A DNA stretch of 64,000 nt, taken from positions 1-64,000 of the forward strand of contig CAZSHX010000008.1 in the NCBI GenBank assembly GCA_964606895.1, given 5' to 3'. Source of the DNA: CAZSHX01 sp964606895 (GTDB lineage Bacteria; Bacteroidota; Ignavibacteria; Kapaibacteriales; UBA2268). Positions within the stretch are counted from its first letter, which is position 1. The number at the start of each line of letters is the position of its first letter. The notes beneath the pieces were generated by a model. That model was not told where the DNA came from, searched no databases, and saw nothing but the letters and a program-made list of their open reading frames with translations. The translations under genes were made by a program, and so were the position numbers. Below are positions 17,630 through 26,971 of the stretch, one piece after another.

Positions 17630-19324
17630 ATGAAAAAAATTATTAAAGAAATACCCGAAACTGAAGTTGAAACCGGAACACTCTATATCGTTTCAACCCC
17701 CATCGGTAATGACGATGACATTACCATGAGAGCCTTAAAAGTATTGAAAAGTTGCGACATAGTAGTTTGCGAAGAAGCAAAAGTCGGTGCAAGAACTTTA
17801 CATACTTATAATCTTCAGCAAAAAATGGAGTTACTCAACGAACAAAATGAAGTAAATAAAACTGATGAGTTAATCGAACTTCTGGAATCAGGAAAAAATC
17901 TTTCTTTGATTTCAGATTGCGGTACTCCGGTTTTTGCCGACCCCGGACTTAAACTTGTTCAATCTGCAATCAAGAAAAATCTGAAAATAGTTGTCGTCCC
18001 CGGACCAACCAGCATCATGACGGGTTTAGTTCGCTGTGGCTTTACGTTGGACCAGTTTCTTTATGCAGGATTTCTGAGCAGGATGAAAAAAGACAGAGCC
18101 GCTCAGCTTACCCGACTCAAAGATGAAGCAAAAACGGTTGTAATCCTCGAAACTCCATATCGAATTATGCCATTGCTTGAAGCGGCAAAAGTTATCATGC
18201 CCGACAGGAATGCCTATATCGGATGCAATCTGACGATGACTTTCGAAACAAACCACTACGGAACATTCGCAGAACTTCACGAAAAATTTTCTACTTTCAA
18301 ATTCAAAGGTGAGTTTGTCGTTATCTTCGAAGGTGCTACAATGGAAGACCAAAGCCAACCTGAAGTTGACCTTACTAAATATCTTAATGATGAAGATGAG
18401 GATGAGTCAACTCAGCCAATGGACAGCTACAATCCGAAATATGTCAAACGTGAAGGCTCGTCTTATGCTCCAAGAGGCAAATCTTACGGGTCTGGTTCAG
18501 GAACCGGTTCCGACAGAAAAAGCACAGGATATGCCGGCGGAAGTGGAAGTGGCGGCGGTTACAAGCGTGAGGGCGGCGGCGGTTACGACAAACCAAGACC
18601 TTACAATAAAGACAGAGGCGAAGGTTCCGGTGGCGGCTACAAACGCGAAGGCGGAAACAGCTATGATAAACCAAGAAGTTATGGTAGTAGCGACAGACCA
18701 AGCGGTGGCGGTGGATACAAACGTGAAGGTGGCGGTGGTTTTGACAAACCAAGACCCTACAATAAAGACAGAGGAGAAGGCTCCGGTGCTGGCGGTTACA
18801 AACGCGAAGGCGGCAGTAGCTATGACAGACCCAAAAGCTACGGAACCGGCGACAGACCAAGTGGCGGCGGCTTCAAACGTGAAGGCGGCGGCGGTTACGA
18901 CAAACCAAGACCTTACAACAAGGACAGAGGCGAAGGTTCCGGTGGTGGTTTCAAACGTGAGGGTGGTAGCGGCTACGATAAACCAAGAAATTATGGTAGT
19001 AGCGACAGACCAAGCGGCGGCGGTTTCAAACGTGAAGGCGGAAGCAGTTACGACAAACCACGGACATATTCAAAAGACAGAAGTGAGGGAAGTACCGGCG
19101 GCTACAAACGTGACGGCGGTTTCGATAAACCCAGAACTTACTCAAATGAAAGAACCGATTCGGGCGAAAGAAATTTCAACTCGGATAATGATTTTAATAA
19201 AGGTAGCGATTCAGAAAATAAACCAAGACAATACACCAGAAGAACTTCTGATTCTCCCAGACCTGTCGGCAGACCCAGAAAGACTTCTGATACAAATAAA
19301 GGTCCAACAAAACGGAGGTATTAA
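17630..19324 (+). CDS. rsmI: RsmI-type 16S rRNA methyltransferase with long Arg/Gly-rich repeat tail
   Basis: Residues about 15-240 are an SAM-dependent methyltransferase of the tetrapyrrole-methylase fold, as in RsmI, which 2'-O-methylates C1402 of 16S rRNA. Diagnostic strings are LYIVSTPIGNDDDITMRALK, SDCGTPVFADPG, PGPTSIMTGL and FKGEFVVIFEG. Some positions diverge from typical RsmI (EEAKVGARTL instead of EDTRHTRKLL). After an acidic linker, about 300 residues form a low-complexity tail: roughly eight units of about 25 residues (GGGYKREGG-YDKPR-Y), alternating endings NKDRGE and GSSDRPS. Ordinary RsmI is about 280 residues and lacks this. ATG at 17630 is preferred to an in-frame TTG at 17624. 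The stop overlaps the next start by one base (TAATG). Confidence 0.8.
   Translation: MKKIIKEIPETEVETGTLYIVSTPIGNDDDITMRALKVLKSCDIVVCEEAKVGARTLHTYNLQQKMELLNEQNEVNKTDELIELLESGKNLSLISDCGTPVFADPGLKLVQSAIKKNLKIVVVPGPTSIMTGLVRCGFTLDQFLYAGFLSRMKKDRAAQLTRLKDEAKTVVILETPYRIMPLLEAAKVIMPDRNAYIGCNLTMTFETNHYGTFAELHEKFSTFKFKGEFVVIFEGATMEDQSQPEVDLTKYLNDEDEDESTQPMDSYNPKYVKREGSSYAPRGKSYGSGSGTGSDRKSTGYAGGSGSGGGYKREGGGGYDKPRPYNKDRGEGSGGGYKREGGNSYDKPRSYGSSDRPSGGGGYKREGGGGFDKPRPYNKDRGEGSGAGGYKREGGSSYDRPKSYGTGDRPSGGGFKREGGGGYDKPRPYNKDRGEGSGGGFKREGGSGYDKPRNYGSSDRPSGGGFKREGGSSYDKPRTYSKDRSEGSTGGYKRDGGFDKPRTYSNERTDSGERNFNSDNDFNKGSDSENKPRQYTRRTSDSPRPVGRPRKTSDTNKGPTKRRY
18540..19150 (+). repeat. Tandem coding repeat in the rsmI tail
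   Basis: The DNA repeats the coding unit for GGGYKREGG...YDKPR...DR about eight times (unit about 75 bases, with an alternating pair giving a higher-order period of about 150 bases). Codon use is G- and C-richer than the surrounding genes (GGC/GGT runs), which also keeps a second frame open as a shadow. Such arrays can gain or lose units by replication slippage. Confidence 0.75.
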
Positions 19325-21480
19325 TGAAAGTTTTTTATTCTTTTTCTTTGCTTGTTTTAGTTTTTATTTTAAGTACATTCTATTCGAATTCCCAATTGCC
19401 AAGAGCTATTGGAACAAAAGACCTTGCAGTGCAGTGCTGGGCTACTGTTGAAACCAGCCCTCCGGCAATCACACTGCATTGGAAAACAACGGATTTGACA
19501 AAACAGTTCCAAATTTCAAGAAAACTCCCATCAGAAACTGCATGGGAATTAGTTGCTACCTTTACAGATAATCTAACAACATCTTACAAAGATGAAAATG
19601 TAGCTGTAGGTGAGCCTTGGGAATACGAAATTTCGACTTATTCAATTGGGGCTTATAGTGTTAAAGTAAATGGAAAAGATACAATTGTGGCAATGGGCTT
19701 CAATGGCTACGGTTATCTTTATTCAGGCATTGAAATTCCTCCAGTGGAAAATAATGGTAAAGTCATTCTGCTTATTGATGAAACTCTGAAAGATGCCGTT
19801 CCCCAGGAAATTAACACACTTGAAGAAGATTTGAATGCCGAAGGATGGGGTGTTGTACGCAAATATGTACCAAGAAGTGAAAAATTCGATAGTGCTAATG
19901 TTATCAACAACAAGGCTTTAATAGTTGAAGAATACAACAAGGACCCATTGAACCTTAGTGCTGTTTTCATTTTGGGAAGAGTAGCCGTACCATATTCCGG
20001 CAACTTCAATAATGGTTCCGCATTTCTTGATGCACATCCAGACCATAAAGGTGCTTGGCCCGCTGATTTATATTATGGATTCATGAATGAAGCTTTTTGG
20101 ACAGATCAATCTGTTAACGAAGTTTCGGCCTCCAGAAAAGAAAACTGGAATAAACCCTATGATGGGAAATTTGACCTTTCTACTTTCAACTCAGGTTCTG
20201 TAGATTTAATGGTCGGAAGGGTTGATTTTGCAGACATGCCTGCATTTTTCGATGCGGCGGCTCCATATAAAAAATCAGAAATTGAACTTATTAAAAACTA
20301 TCTGGATAAAGACCACAACTATCGTACAGGTCAAACTCCTGTTATTTACCGTGGTTTAATCGGTGATGGATTCGGAATGTATGGAGAAGGATTTGCAGGT
20401 AGCGGATGGCGTAGCTTGATGGCTATTCTCAGTCCCGACAGTGTTAGAAGCGGAAATTATTTCACCACATTGGGCACTGAAAACTATCTTTGGGCTTACG
20501 GATGCGGTGGTGGTTCTTATACAAGTTGCGGAACAATCGGCACTACAACAGATTTCGTTCAAAAGCCGGTAAATGCAACCTTCAGTTTGCTTTTTGGTTC
20601 TTACTTCGGCGACTGGGATTCGCAGAACAATTTCCTTAGAGCAAGTATCGCTTCATCCCCTTATACTTTGACTTGCGGCTGGAGCGGAAGACCTCACTGG
20701 TATATGCACCACATGGGAATGGGTCTTCCGGTAGGATATTCTGCAAGAGCAACCCAAAACAATTATACTACATATAAGCCAAATGCTTTTTATTATACTC
20801 AGAACCCGCAAATTCAAGCGGCTGGTATTAAATCTACAGCAATTGCATTAATGGGGGACCCAACTCTGAAAATGTACAGCGGAACAGTTAAACCTCCAAA
20901 GAACCTTTCCGTAATTCAGCCACCGGGTTACCCGATTGAAGTTACTTGGGAAGATTCAGATGATGCAGATATTGCAGGATACAACATTTACCGCTCGAAC
21001 GAAAAATTTGGAGTTTATACAAAAATAAATTCTGATTTGATTAAAGTTCAGAGAAAATTTATTGACACAAATCTTTACGAAGGTTCACTGTATTATATGG
21101 TTAAAGCTGTTAAACTTCAGCAAACCAATTCAGGTTCTTTCTATAACACAAGTTCAGGATTGAGGAAACTCATTTTGGCTACTTCAGTGAAAGACAATAA
21201 AGACTTTACATTCGAATTTTCCTGCTCGCCGAATCCGGCAAAGGAATTTGTAAATATTTCCCTGACTCTCGAATCGAATTCACCTGTCAACTTATCAATT
21301 TTCGATGTTACCGGTAATCTGGTTAAAAATATTATTACACGTGATTTGGGTGCCGGAAGTCAGGAATTAGTATGGAATCTTACAGATAGCCGCGATACTA
21401 AGGTTTCTTCCGGTATTTATCTGATTAAATTAGTTCACGGAGAACAGGTACACGTTCAAAAAGTCGTTGTAATGCCCTGA
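19324..21480 (+). CDS. Secreted T9SS protein, gingipain (C25)-like fold lacking obvious catalytic pair
   Basis: This 718-residue protein has a signal peptide (to about residue 24, FYSNSQ), an FN3-like segment (about 35-110), and a central region. The central region resembles the caspase-haemoglobinase fold of peptidase family C25: VFILGRVAVPYSG, PADLYYGFMNEAFWTD and VDLMVGRVDFADMP. An FN3-like domain (about 520-610) and a type A T9SS sorting domain (about 635-718, from SPNPAKEFVNISL) follow. Where active gingipains have a His-Gly and a catalytic Cys, this protein reads YGCGGGSYTSCG and FGSYFGDWDS, so peptidase activity is doubtful. It is translationally coupled to rsmI (one-base overlap). The C25 relationship is my inference from pattern; confirm by structure prediction. 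Confidence 0.65.
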   Translation: MKVFYSFSLLVLVFILSTFYSNSQLPRAIGTKDLAVQCWATVETSPPAITLHWKTTDLTKQFQISRKLPSETAWELVATFTDNLTTSYKDENVAVGEPWEYEISTYSIGAYSVKVNGKDTIVAMGFNGYGYLYSGIEIPPVENNGKVILLIDETLKDAVPQEINTLEEDLNAEGWGVVRKYVPRSEKFDSANVINNKALIVEEYNKDPLNLSAVFILGRVAVPYSGNFNNGSAFLDAHPDHKGAWPADLYYGFMNEAFWTDQSVNEVSASRKENWNKPYDGKFDLSTFNSGSVDLMVGRVDFADMPAFFDAAAPYKKSEIELIKNYLDKDHNYRTGQTPVIYRGLIGDGFGMYGEGFAGSGWRSLMAILSPDSVRSGNYFTTLGTENYLWAYGCGGGSYTSCGTIGTTTDFVQKPVNATFSLLFGSYFGDWDSQNNFLRASIASSPYTLTCGWSGRPHWYMHHMGMGLPVGYSARATQNNYTTYKPNAFYYTQNPQIQAAGIKSTAIALMGDPTLKMYSGTVKPPKNLSVIQPPGYPIEVTWEDSDDADIAGYNIYRSNEKFGVYTKINSDLIKVQRKFIDTNLYEGSLYYMVKAVKLQQTNSGSFYNTSSGLRKLILATSVKDNKDFTFEFSCSPNPAKEFVNISLTLESNSPVNLSIFDVTGNLVKNIITRDLGAGSQELVWNLTDSRDTKVSSGIYLIKLVHGEQVHVQKVVVMP

Positions 21481-21492
21481 TGGATTGATTAA

Positions 21493-22209
21493 ATGATTTC
21501 AATCAACTTTCATAGCAAAAAAAAACAAAAAGGCACAGGACCTGGTTCTGTGCCTTTCCTTTTATACTTTAAACTGAGAATTCTATTTGTTTTTTTTGTT
21601 GTTTCTTTCTTCCCAATTTTTTCCCTTCATTCAGCAGAAACCAAATCTGAAAAAAGCGAAACCAATACGGCTTTCCTCTTTTCTTTGAAAAGTTTATTCA
21701 CCCCTGAATCCGATTTTAATGGCGGAGTTGGTTTGCAATTCTATATTAAAAAAGATTTTGCTTTACGATTAAATTTTGGATTTGACTATTCTTCCGAAAC
21801 GAGAAATAAACCATTGAATACTGAAAACGACTGGGTCTTTTCATCAAGCACAATCGAATTTATTCCGGCAATCAGGAAAGACTTTCTGAGCGAAGATAAA
21901 ATTAAGATATATTCCGGTATTTGTGCAATTGTTTCTTATTCCGTTGACAACGAAACAGGTAGGGATTACAAGAATATTGATGTTGCAACCTCGAAAACAG
22001 GCTATGGCGGAGGTTTTTTCCTCGGGGCTGATTGGTTCCCCGTTAAGAACTTCAGTCTTGGTGCCGAATACCGGATGATTGCCAAAGGTACTTCAGGTTC
22101 TGTTGAAACAACCGACGGTACCAATATACAAACGGACAAATCACCTTCTAAATTCAGCATCAATCTTAATGCTTCAAATATAAACTTCATCCTTGCTTAT
22201 CATTTTTAG
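21493..22209 (+). CDS. Outer-membrane beta-barrel protein
   Basis: The product looks like a small outer-membrane barrel of the porin family: after a hydrophobic signal segment (about residues 28-46, ending SLHSAET) there are alternating strands (VGLQFYIKKDFALRLNFGFD, GGGFFLGADWFPVKNFSLG) and a terminal aromatic residue (ILAYHF), as in Gram-negative barrels. The start is uncertain: the ATG at 21493 puts an intrinsic terminator hairpin (21529-21563) inside the first 25 codons, and no other ATG lies before the signal segment. Translation may begin at a later non-ATG codon (for example CTG or TTG just before the signal segment). Function unknown. Confidence 0.55.
   Translation: MISINFHSKKKQKGTGPGSVPFLLYFKLRILFVFFVVSFFPIFSLHSAETKSEKSETNTAFLFSLKSLFTPESDFNGGVGLQFYIKKDFALRLNFGFDYSSETRNKPLNTENDWVFSSSTIEFIPAIRKDFLSEDKIKIYSGICAIVSYSVDNETGRDYKNIDVATSKTGYGGGFFLGADWFPVKNFSLGAEYRMIAKGTSGSVETTDGTNIQTDKSPSKFSINLNASNINFILAYHF
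21529..21563 (+). terminator. Intrinsic terminator after the C25-like gene
   Basis: The arms AAAGGCACAG (21529-21538) and CTGTGCCTTT (21548-21557) flank a 9-base loop; T-rich DNA follows and an A run precedes, so it could work in both directions. It lies 49 bases past the C25-like gene but inside the apparent 5' end of the barrel-protein frame. Confidence 0.75.
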
Positions 22210-22480
22210 TTTCTCCTATTTTTACAATAAAAATACGTATACAATCTTTCGAATCAATATTTGCTTATAAAAAAATATATTCCGTGGTTGCAAAATGTTG
22301 TATCGAGTTTATATTGTAATCATAGTAATTTAGAATTCAATTGAAGCTTCCAAACATTTTCATTATAGCAATTATCCTTTATTAATAGGCGATTACCTTG
22401 AAAGGAATTATTCGGTAAATGAGTGTTTCAGACAAAATATTTCCTGAATTTAATGGGGCTCGGTAAGTAAGAAATGAAAT

Positions 22481-24844
22481 TTATTCAGCAATCAAAATCG
22501 GAAGAAAAAATCCGTTTTCTTCATAATTTACCCTGATTAGATAATAACCGCTTTTTATTCCTGAAATATCAAATTGAAACTCTCCCGAATTCGTAGTTAT
22601 ATTATCAGCTTCGGAAGAACTGTTATTGCTTTTGAAATTCAACGGTACTCTTTGCCCCAGAATATTTTGCAATTCAATAGTTGCATGATTTGGGTCTATC
22701 GGGTTCTCGCTTTCGAATTCATAAGGAATGCTTAACAAAGCAGAAGTTGGATTTGGGAATGGTTTACCGACTGAGAAAGTATATTTTTTTGCAATTGACC
22801 TTGTTTTATAAACAAGAATTACATTGCACGAAGAGCTTGCTATATATAGATTTCCTAAACCGAATCCCTTTAAAATTACTCTATGGGGCCAGCAGTTATC
22901 TTCAATAATGACTGTGTCGGTAAGCTTTCCAAGTTTGTTTGGCGAAAAGCAAACCTGAATATCTCTGGACTGTCCGGGAGCCAATCTAAATGAAAATTGG
23001 GACTGTGGAAATGAAAAGGAAGTATTGAACGACAGGCGAATATCATCAATAAACACATCTCTCCATCCAACATTTGCAATGTTAAAATTCCTGCATTTTA
23101 ATTCAGTGTAAATCAATGAATCGAAATCGAAAGAACCCGCAGACAAAGATGCTGTTATTGCTATTGAATTGGTATCGGCACGGAAAGTGACATCAACAGA
23201 ATCGGAAATCCCGGTACAGCCCTCAGCAGTAAATACCTGCAAAACATATCTGCCTGTTTGCCGAACGGTAATTTCTTTTTTCCCTGTCAGAACCGGATTT
23301 GGGTCAGGTACGATGAACCACTTATATTGAGCATAGTCTTTTGATGAGTATAGGACCAACGAATCCCCAACACAGCGAACCTGCCCTCTGGCAAGGATTT
23401 CAGGCTTTGGATTTGGATAAACATTTATGGTGATTTCAGCTTTAGCCGGGCAATTATTGCTGTCAATGATATCAACAGTATATTTACCTGATTTTTTGAC
23501 AACTATTTGTTTAGATTTGTCACCTGTTGACCAGATGTAACTAAGATAATCTTTTTCAAGAGAAAGTAAAGCTGAATCACCTTCACAAAATGCTATATTA
23601 TTAATTGCCTGAATTTTCGGTTCGGACTTCGGATGCTGACGAATTGTATATGTTGCTTCAAATGAAGTATCACATAATGAATTATATGTTTTAAGGATAT
23701 ATTTGCCCGGTTTGCTAACTGTTATCGAACGGGTGGAGTCTCCGGTTGACCAAAAATAATAAGTGTATTCATACCTTGAATTAAGAACTGTCATTGCTCC
23801 GTCACAAAGAATTGAATCACCGAGAACTTCAATGACGGGTTTTGTGGAATCGCTTAAGGACATTTTCCATATTCCTGTCCCTACGGCGAATCCGGTTGTA
23901 TCGTCAATGAACCAGATATCATCAAGAGTTGAAGGAGGCTCAATACCGCAGTTCTTCATCTCCCAAGAATCACCCCCATCGGAAGTGTAGAATAACGACC
24001 TGCTCCATCCGGCTGTCCATCCTCTGAGTGAATCAATCAAAAAGGCTCCGAACATCGCCGCACCGGTACTGAATTGTTTCCATGTTTTGCCGTTATCCCT
24101 TGAAAAGCGTACACCTCCGGCATCACCGCCTGTACATGGCGGAGAATAAGGAACCATAAATGAATTGCCAAAATGTGCAATTTGTTCCTGCCAGTCATTT
24201 TTGCCACTGACTGAATAAATCTCCCAGGTTAAACCTCCGTTGATGGTACGCCAAAGCAAACCACTGCTTGTTGCATAGCCCAAACCATCGCCGGAGAGCA
24301 AAAGAACGTGAGTTAATCCGGAACTAAGAACATTTTCTCCAAAAAGATACCATGATTTTCCGCCATTTGTCGTTCGGAAAAATTGCTGAGGAGAGTCACA
24401 TCCACCACCAACAACAATTCCCGTATCTGGACTGCAAAAATAATTTCCCCAAAGTTCACTTGCACGCGGGTCAGTAACGTCGAACCAAGAAGCACCTCCG
24501 TCTGTGGTTTTGAAAATTTTGCCTGAACCGGATGTATAGCCAATGTTTTCAGTAGCAAACCGAATGCACTCAAGTTGAAGGTTATTGTTGGAATCGGCGA
24601 CGATTTTTGTTCCACGCCATGTTTTTCCCATATCGGTTGTTCGTATAACGTTGCCTTGCCATCCGCAAACCCAACCGAAATTTGTATTGGACTTTAGAAA
24701 AAATATATCAAGCCATGAACCTCTGTCGAACGGAGGAGGAATATTTTTCAGCTTTTTCCATTGAACCGATGATTCTACAGGCGAAAATGCCAGAAAAATA
24801 AAGGCTATACTATATATGAATATTGTTATTTTAAACTTCATCAA
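22481..24844 (-). CDS. T9SS cargo with BNR/Ycf48-like repeats
   Basis: The 787-residue secreted protein has a signal peptide (IFIYSIAFIFLAFSPVESS) and a seven-bladed BNR/Ycf48-like propeller over about residues 30-330. Its repeated strands are GNVIRTTDMGKTW, GKIFKTTDGGASW, FFRTTNGGKSW, LLWRTINGGLTW and LFYTSDGGDSW. Three Ig/PKD-like modules follow (about 335-560, each with a YxWSTGD or YKWF core and paired Cys), then an ASH-like segment and a type A T9SS sorting domain (about 695-787, starting FPNPTSALLSIPYEF). A surface or secreted binding protein is likely; the substrate is unknown. It is divergent from dnaA across a 428-base spacer. Confidence 0.75.
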   Translation of the reverse strand: MMKFKITIFIYSIAFIFLAFSPVESSVQWKKLKNIPPPFDRGSWLDIFFLKSNTNFGWVCGWQGNVIRTTDMGKTWRGTKIVADSNNNLQLECIRFATENIGYTSGSGKIFKTTDGGASWFDVTDPRASELWGNYFCSPDTGIVVGGGCDSPQQFFRTTNGGKSWYLFGENVLSSGLTHVLLLSGDGLGYATSSGLLWRTINGGLTWEIYSVSGKNDWQEQIAHFGNSFMVPYSPPCTGGDAGGVRFSRDNGKTWKQFSTGAAMFGAFLIDSLRGWTAGWSRSLFYTSDGGDSWEMKNCGIEPPSTLDDIWFIDDTTGFAVGTGIWKMSLSDSTKPVIEVLGDSILCDGAMTVLNSRYEYTYYFWSTGDSTRSITVSKPGKYILKTYNSLCDTSFEATYTIRQHPKSEPKIQAINNIAFCEGDSALLSLEKDYLSYIWSTGDKSKQIVVKKSGKYTVDIIDSNNCPAKAEITINVYPNPKPEILARGQVRCVGDSLVLYSSKDYAQYKWFIVPDPNPVLTGKKEITVRQTGRYVLQVFTAEGCTGISDSVDVTFRADTNSIAITASLSAGSFDFDSLIYTELKCRNFNIANVGWRDVFIDDIRLSFNTSFSFPQSQFSFRLAPGQSRDIQVCFSPNKLGKLTDTVIIEDNCWPHRVILKGFGLGNLYIASSSCNVILVYKTRSIAKKYTFSVGKPFPNPTSALLSIPYEFESENPIDPNHATIELQNILGQRVPLNFKSNNSSSEADNITTNSGEFQFDISGIKSGYYLIRVNYEENGFFLPILIAE

Positions 24845-25272
24845 TTTCCTTTTGTCCCGAAAAACAAAAATTTTTGGCTTATCAAATTATTTGCCATTTT
24901 TATGAACAAATTTCTTTCATTCTGCTAATCTGTTGATATAGAAAAACTTATTTTTCAAAACTATTTCACTGATTGTTAATATAGTGTTAACAATCTGTTA
25001 ACTATTCTATTTTTATAATATTTAAATTTTCCAAGAAAAAAAAGTTTCATTTTGAAAATATTGTTCTTGTCTGTTTAAAAAAAATTCTTGAATTTGATGT
25101 CAATAAAATTTCAAGTTTTAAAAAATCTATTTTTCTAATTAATACTTTTATATGCAAAATTTATTTTAAGTAAGAAGGTATTTTTGTCTTTACTTTAGAA
25201 TAAGAATGTAGAAAGGCTGAATGAAATTTTATCGTAAGTTATTAATAAACATTATAAATAAAGGAGTTACCG
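24845..25272. promoter_or_regulatory. dnaA upstream region with helically phased TGTTAA repeats
   Basis: A 428-base very AT-rich spacer between the divergent BNR-protein gene and dnaA. It contains three copies of the octamer pattern NTGTTAAY at 24973-24980 (TTGTTAAT), 24984-24991 (GTGTTAAC) and 24995-25002 (CTGTTAAC), spaced exactly 11 bases apart, about one DNA turn. No canonical DnaA box (TTATCCACA) was seen. The downstream end carries a strong ribosome-binding site (AAGGAG at 25261-25266) for dnaA. Confidence 0.5.
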
Positions 25273-26763
25273 GTGTTTAAAACAAACAATCCTGAAACCG
25301 TAGATTTGTTTTCTCAGGCTGATAGCCGAAAGGTTTCGGAAAAAAAGGATGCCGATAAGTTTTCTGATAGCGGAAATGCTGAGCTTCATTGGAATAAATG
25401 CCTTAATATCATAAAGGACAATGTTTCGACCCAAGTATTCAGAACTTGGTTCGAACCACTGAAAGCTATTTCAATCGAAGATTCGAAACTTTCCGTCAGA
25501 GTACCCAGCTACTTTTTCTGTGAATGGATTGAGGAGCATTTCGCACCTTTACTTCAGAAGACACTACAACAAGTGATTGGTGAGAATGCAAGACTGCAAT
25601 ATGATGTCGTTGTGGACGACAACGGTGATTCGCTCGAAAAGAGGACAATCACTTTGCCGGGCTTTAAAAACGGAAGTCAGAAGAAACAAACGTCGTTGCC
25701 TTTTGCTCATAATCCTATTGCAGTTCAGGAGTTTCCATCTTTCCTGAATCCTCGCTATACTTTCGACGGCTTTATCCGCGGCGAGAGCAATCAGCTTGCA
25801 AGTTCAGCGGCTATGGCTGTCAGCCAGAATCCCGGAGGGACACGGTTTAATCCTCTTTTGTTTTATGGAGATACAGGAATCGGGAAAACCCATCTTGCTC
25901 AGGCAATCGGGAATTTTATCTGTCAGAAGAACAGAAAATCAAGAGTTCTCTACACAACAAGCGAGAGCTTTACAATGGAATTTGTTAACGCTATTCAGAA
26001 CAATAAGACAAATGAATTCATCAGCTTTTACAGAAGCATTGACGTTCTGATTGTTGATGATATTCAGTTTTTTGCAGGAAAAGAAAAAACACAGGATAAT
26101 TTCTTTCATACTTTCAATGCACTTCATCAGGCAGGCAAACAAATTATTCTTACGAGCGATCGTCCGCCAAGAAGTCTTTCCGATGTTGACGACAGACTTA
26201 TTTCCAGGTTCCAATGGGGTTTGACTGTTGACATTCAGCGACCCGACCTTGAAATGAGAATGGCAATTCTTCAGAAGAAAAGTTTGGACGAAGGCTGGGA
26301 GCTTCCGATGGATATCATCGAATTCATTGCAAAAAATGTTACCCATAGTGTTCGTCAGCTTGAAGGAATATTAATCAGTTTAACAGCAAAAGTTACTCTC
26401 GACAGACGAGAAATGAATCTTGAATTAGCCAAGGAAGTTGTTTTCGGCGTTGCTAATAACCAGCCGAAAATTCTGACAATAGATGATATCAAGGAAGCAG
26501 TTTCAGTTTATTACAACATTCCGCTTACCGATATTGAATCCAAGAACAGAAAGCATGAGATAACACTTGCCAGACAAATGTGTATTTATATTGCCAAACA
26601 GCTGACTCAGCTCTCTCTGAAAAGTATAGGTTCAAATTTTGGCGGAAGAGACCACTCTACCGTTCTTCATTCGTGCCAGACTATTGAGAACTATCTTGTC
26701 ACCGACCGTTCGGTTAAGCATGCTTACGAAGCTTTAATGAAGAAACTAAAAACGAATTCTTAG
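25273..26763 (+). CDS. dnaA: Replication initiator DnaA
   Basis: This 496-residue AAA+ ATPase opens the replication origin and can regulate transcription. Domain I (about 38-105) begins WNKCLNIIKDNVSTQVFRTWFEPL. A linker follows. Domain III carries Walker A GDTGIGKT at 199-206, Walker B VLIVDDIQFF near 260, and the sensor region SDRPPRSLSDVDDRLISRFQ. Domain IV carries the DNA-binding signature GGRDHSTVLHSC near residue 460. The start is GTG, supported by AAGGAG seven bases upstream. The gene ends in a convergent arrangement with a T9SS protease gene, separated by a hairpin terminator. Confidence 0.97.
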   Translation: MFKTNNPETVDLFSQADSRKVSEKKDADKFSDSGNAELHWNKCLNIIKDNVSTQVFRTWFEPLKAISIEDSKLSVRVPSYFFCEWIEEHFAPLLQKTLQQVIGENARLQYDVVVDDNGDSLEKRTITLPGFKNGSQKKQTSLPFAHNPIAVQEFPSFLNPRYTFDGFIRGESNQLASSAAMAVSQNPGGTRFNPLLFYGDTGIGKTHLAQAIGNFICQKNRKSRVLYTTSESFTMEFVNAIQNNKTNEFISFYRSIDVLIVDDIQFFAGKEKTQDNFFHTFNALHQAGKQIILTSDRPPRSLSDVDDRLISRFQWGLTVDIQRPDLEMRMAILQKKSLDEGWELPMDIIEFIAKNVTHSVRQLEGILISLTAKVTLDRREMNLELAKEVVFGVANNQPKILTIDDIKEAVSVYYNIPLTDIESKNRKHEITLARQMCIYIAKQLTQLSLKSIGSNFGGRDHSTVLHSCQTIENYLVTDRSVKHAYEALMKKLKTNS

Positions 26764-26804
26764 ATTTCAATCTTCGATTGAACACTTAACTTGATGAATA
26801 ACAG

Positions 26805-26850
26805 AATGCCCTCTTGATTCGGTAAATAAACCAAAACTCAAGAGGGCATT
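26805..26850. terminator. Bidirectional terminator between dnaA and the protease gene
   Basis: Arms AATGCCCTCTTG (26805-26816) and CAAGAGGGCATT (26839-26850) form a stem, followed by T residues on the plus strand. It lies 41 bases after dnaA and faces the end of the convergent protease gene. A near-copy, including parts of the loop (GGTAA...ACCAAAA), occurs at 31624-31673. Confidence 0.8.
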
Positions 26851-26971
26851 TTTGCATTCTTCAGGAATTTGCGAAAAGTTTATATTTTTTCCCTAAAAAT
26901 TAGAATAGAATATGTTTTTTAAAAAATCGGAAATCCGATATAGTCAGATATCCTGCTCCAGCCTTTTACCT

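Noticed and set aside
18309..19451. Long open frame in the second frame across the rsmI tail
   Set aside because: It exists because the repeats use few stop-prone codons; the product is low-complexity and overlaps a clear gene, so it is a shadow.
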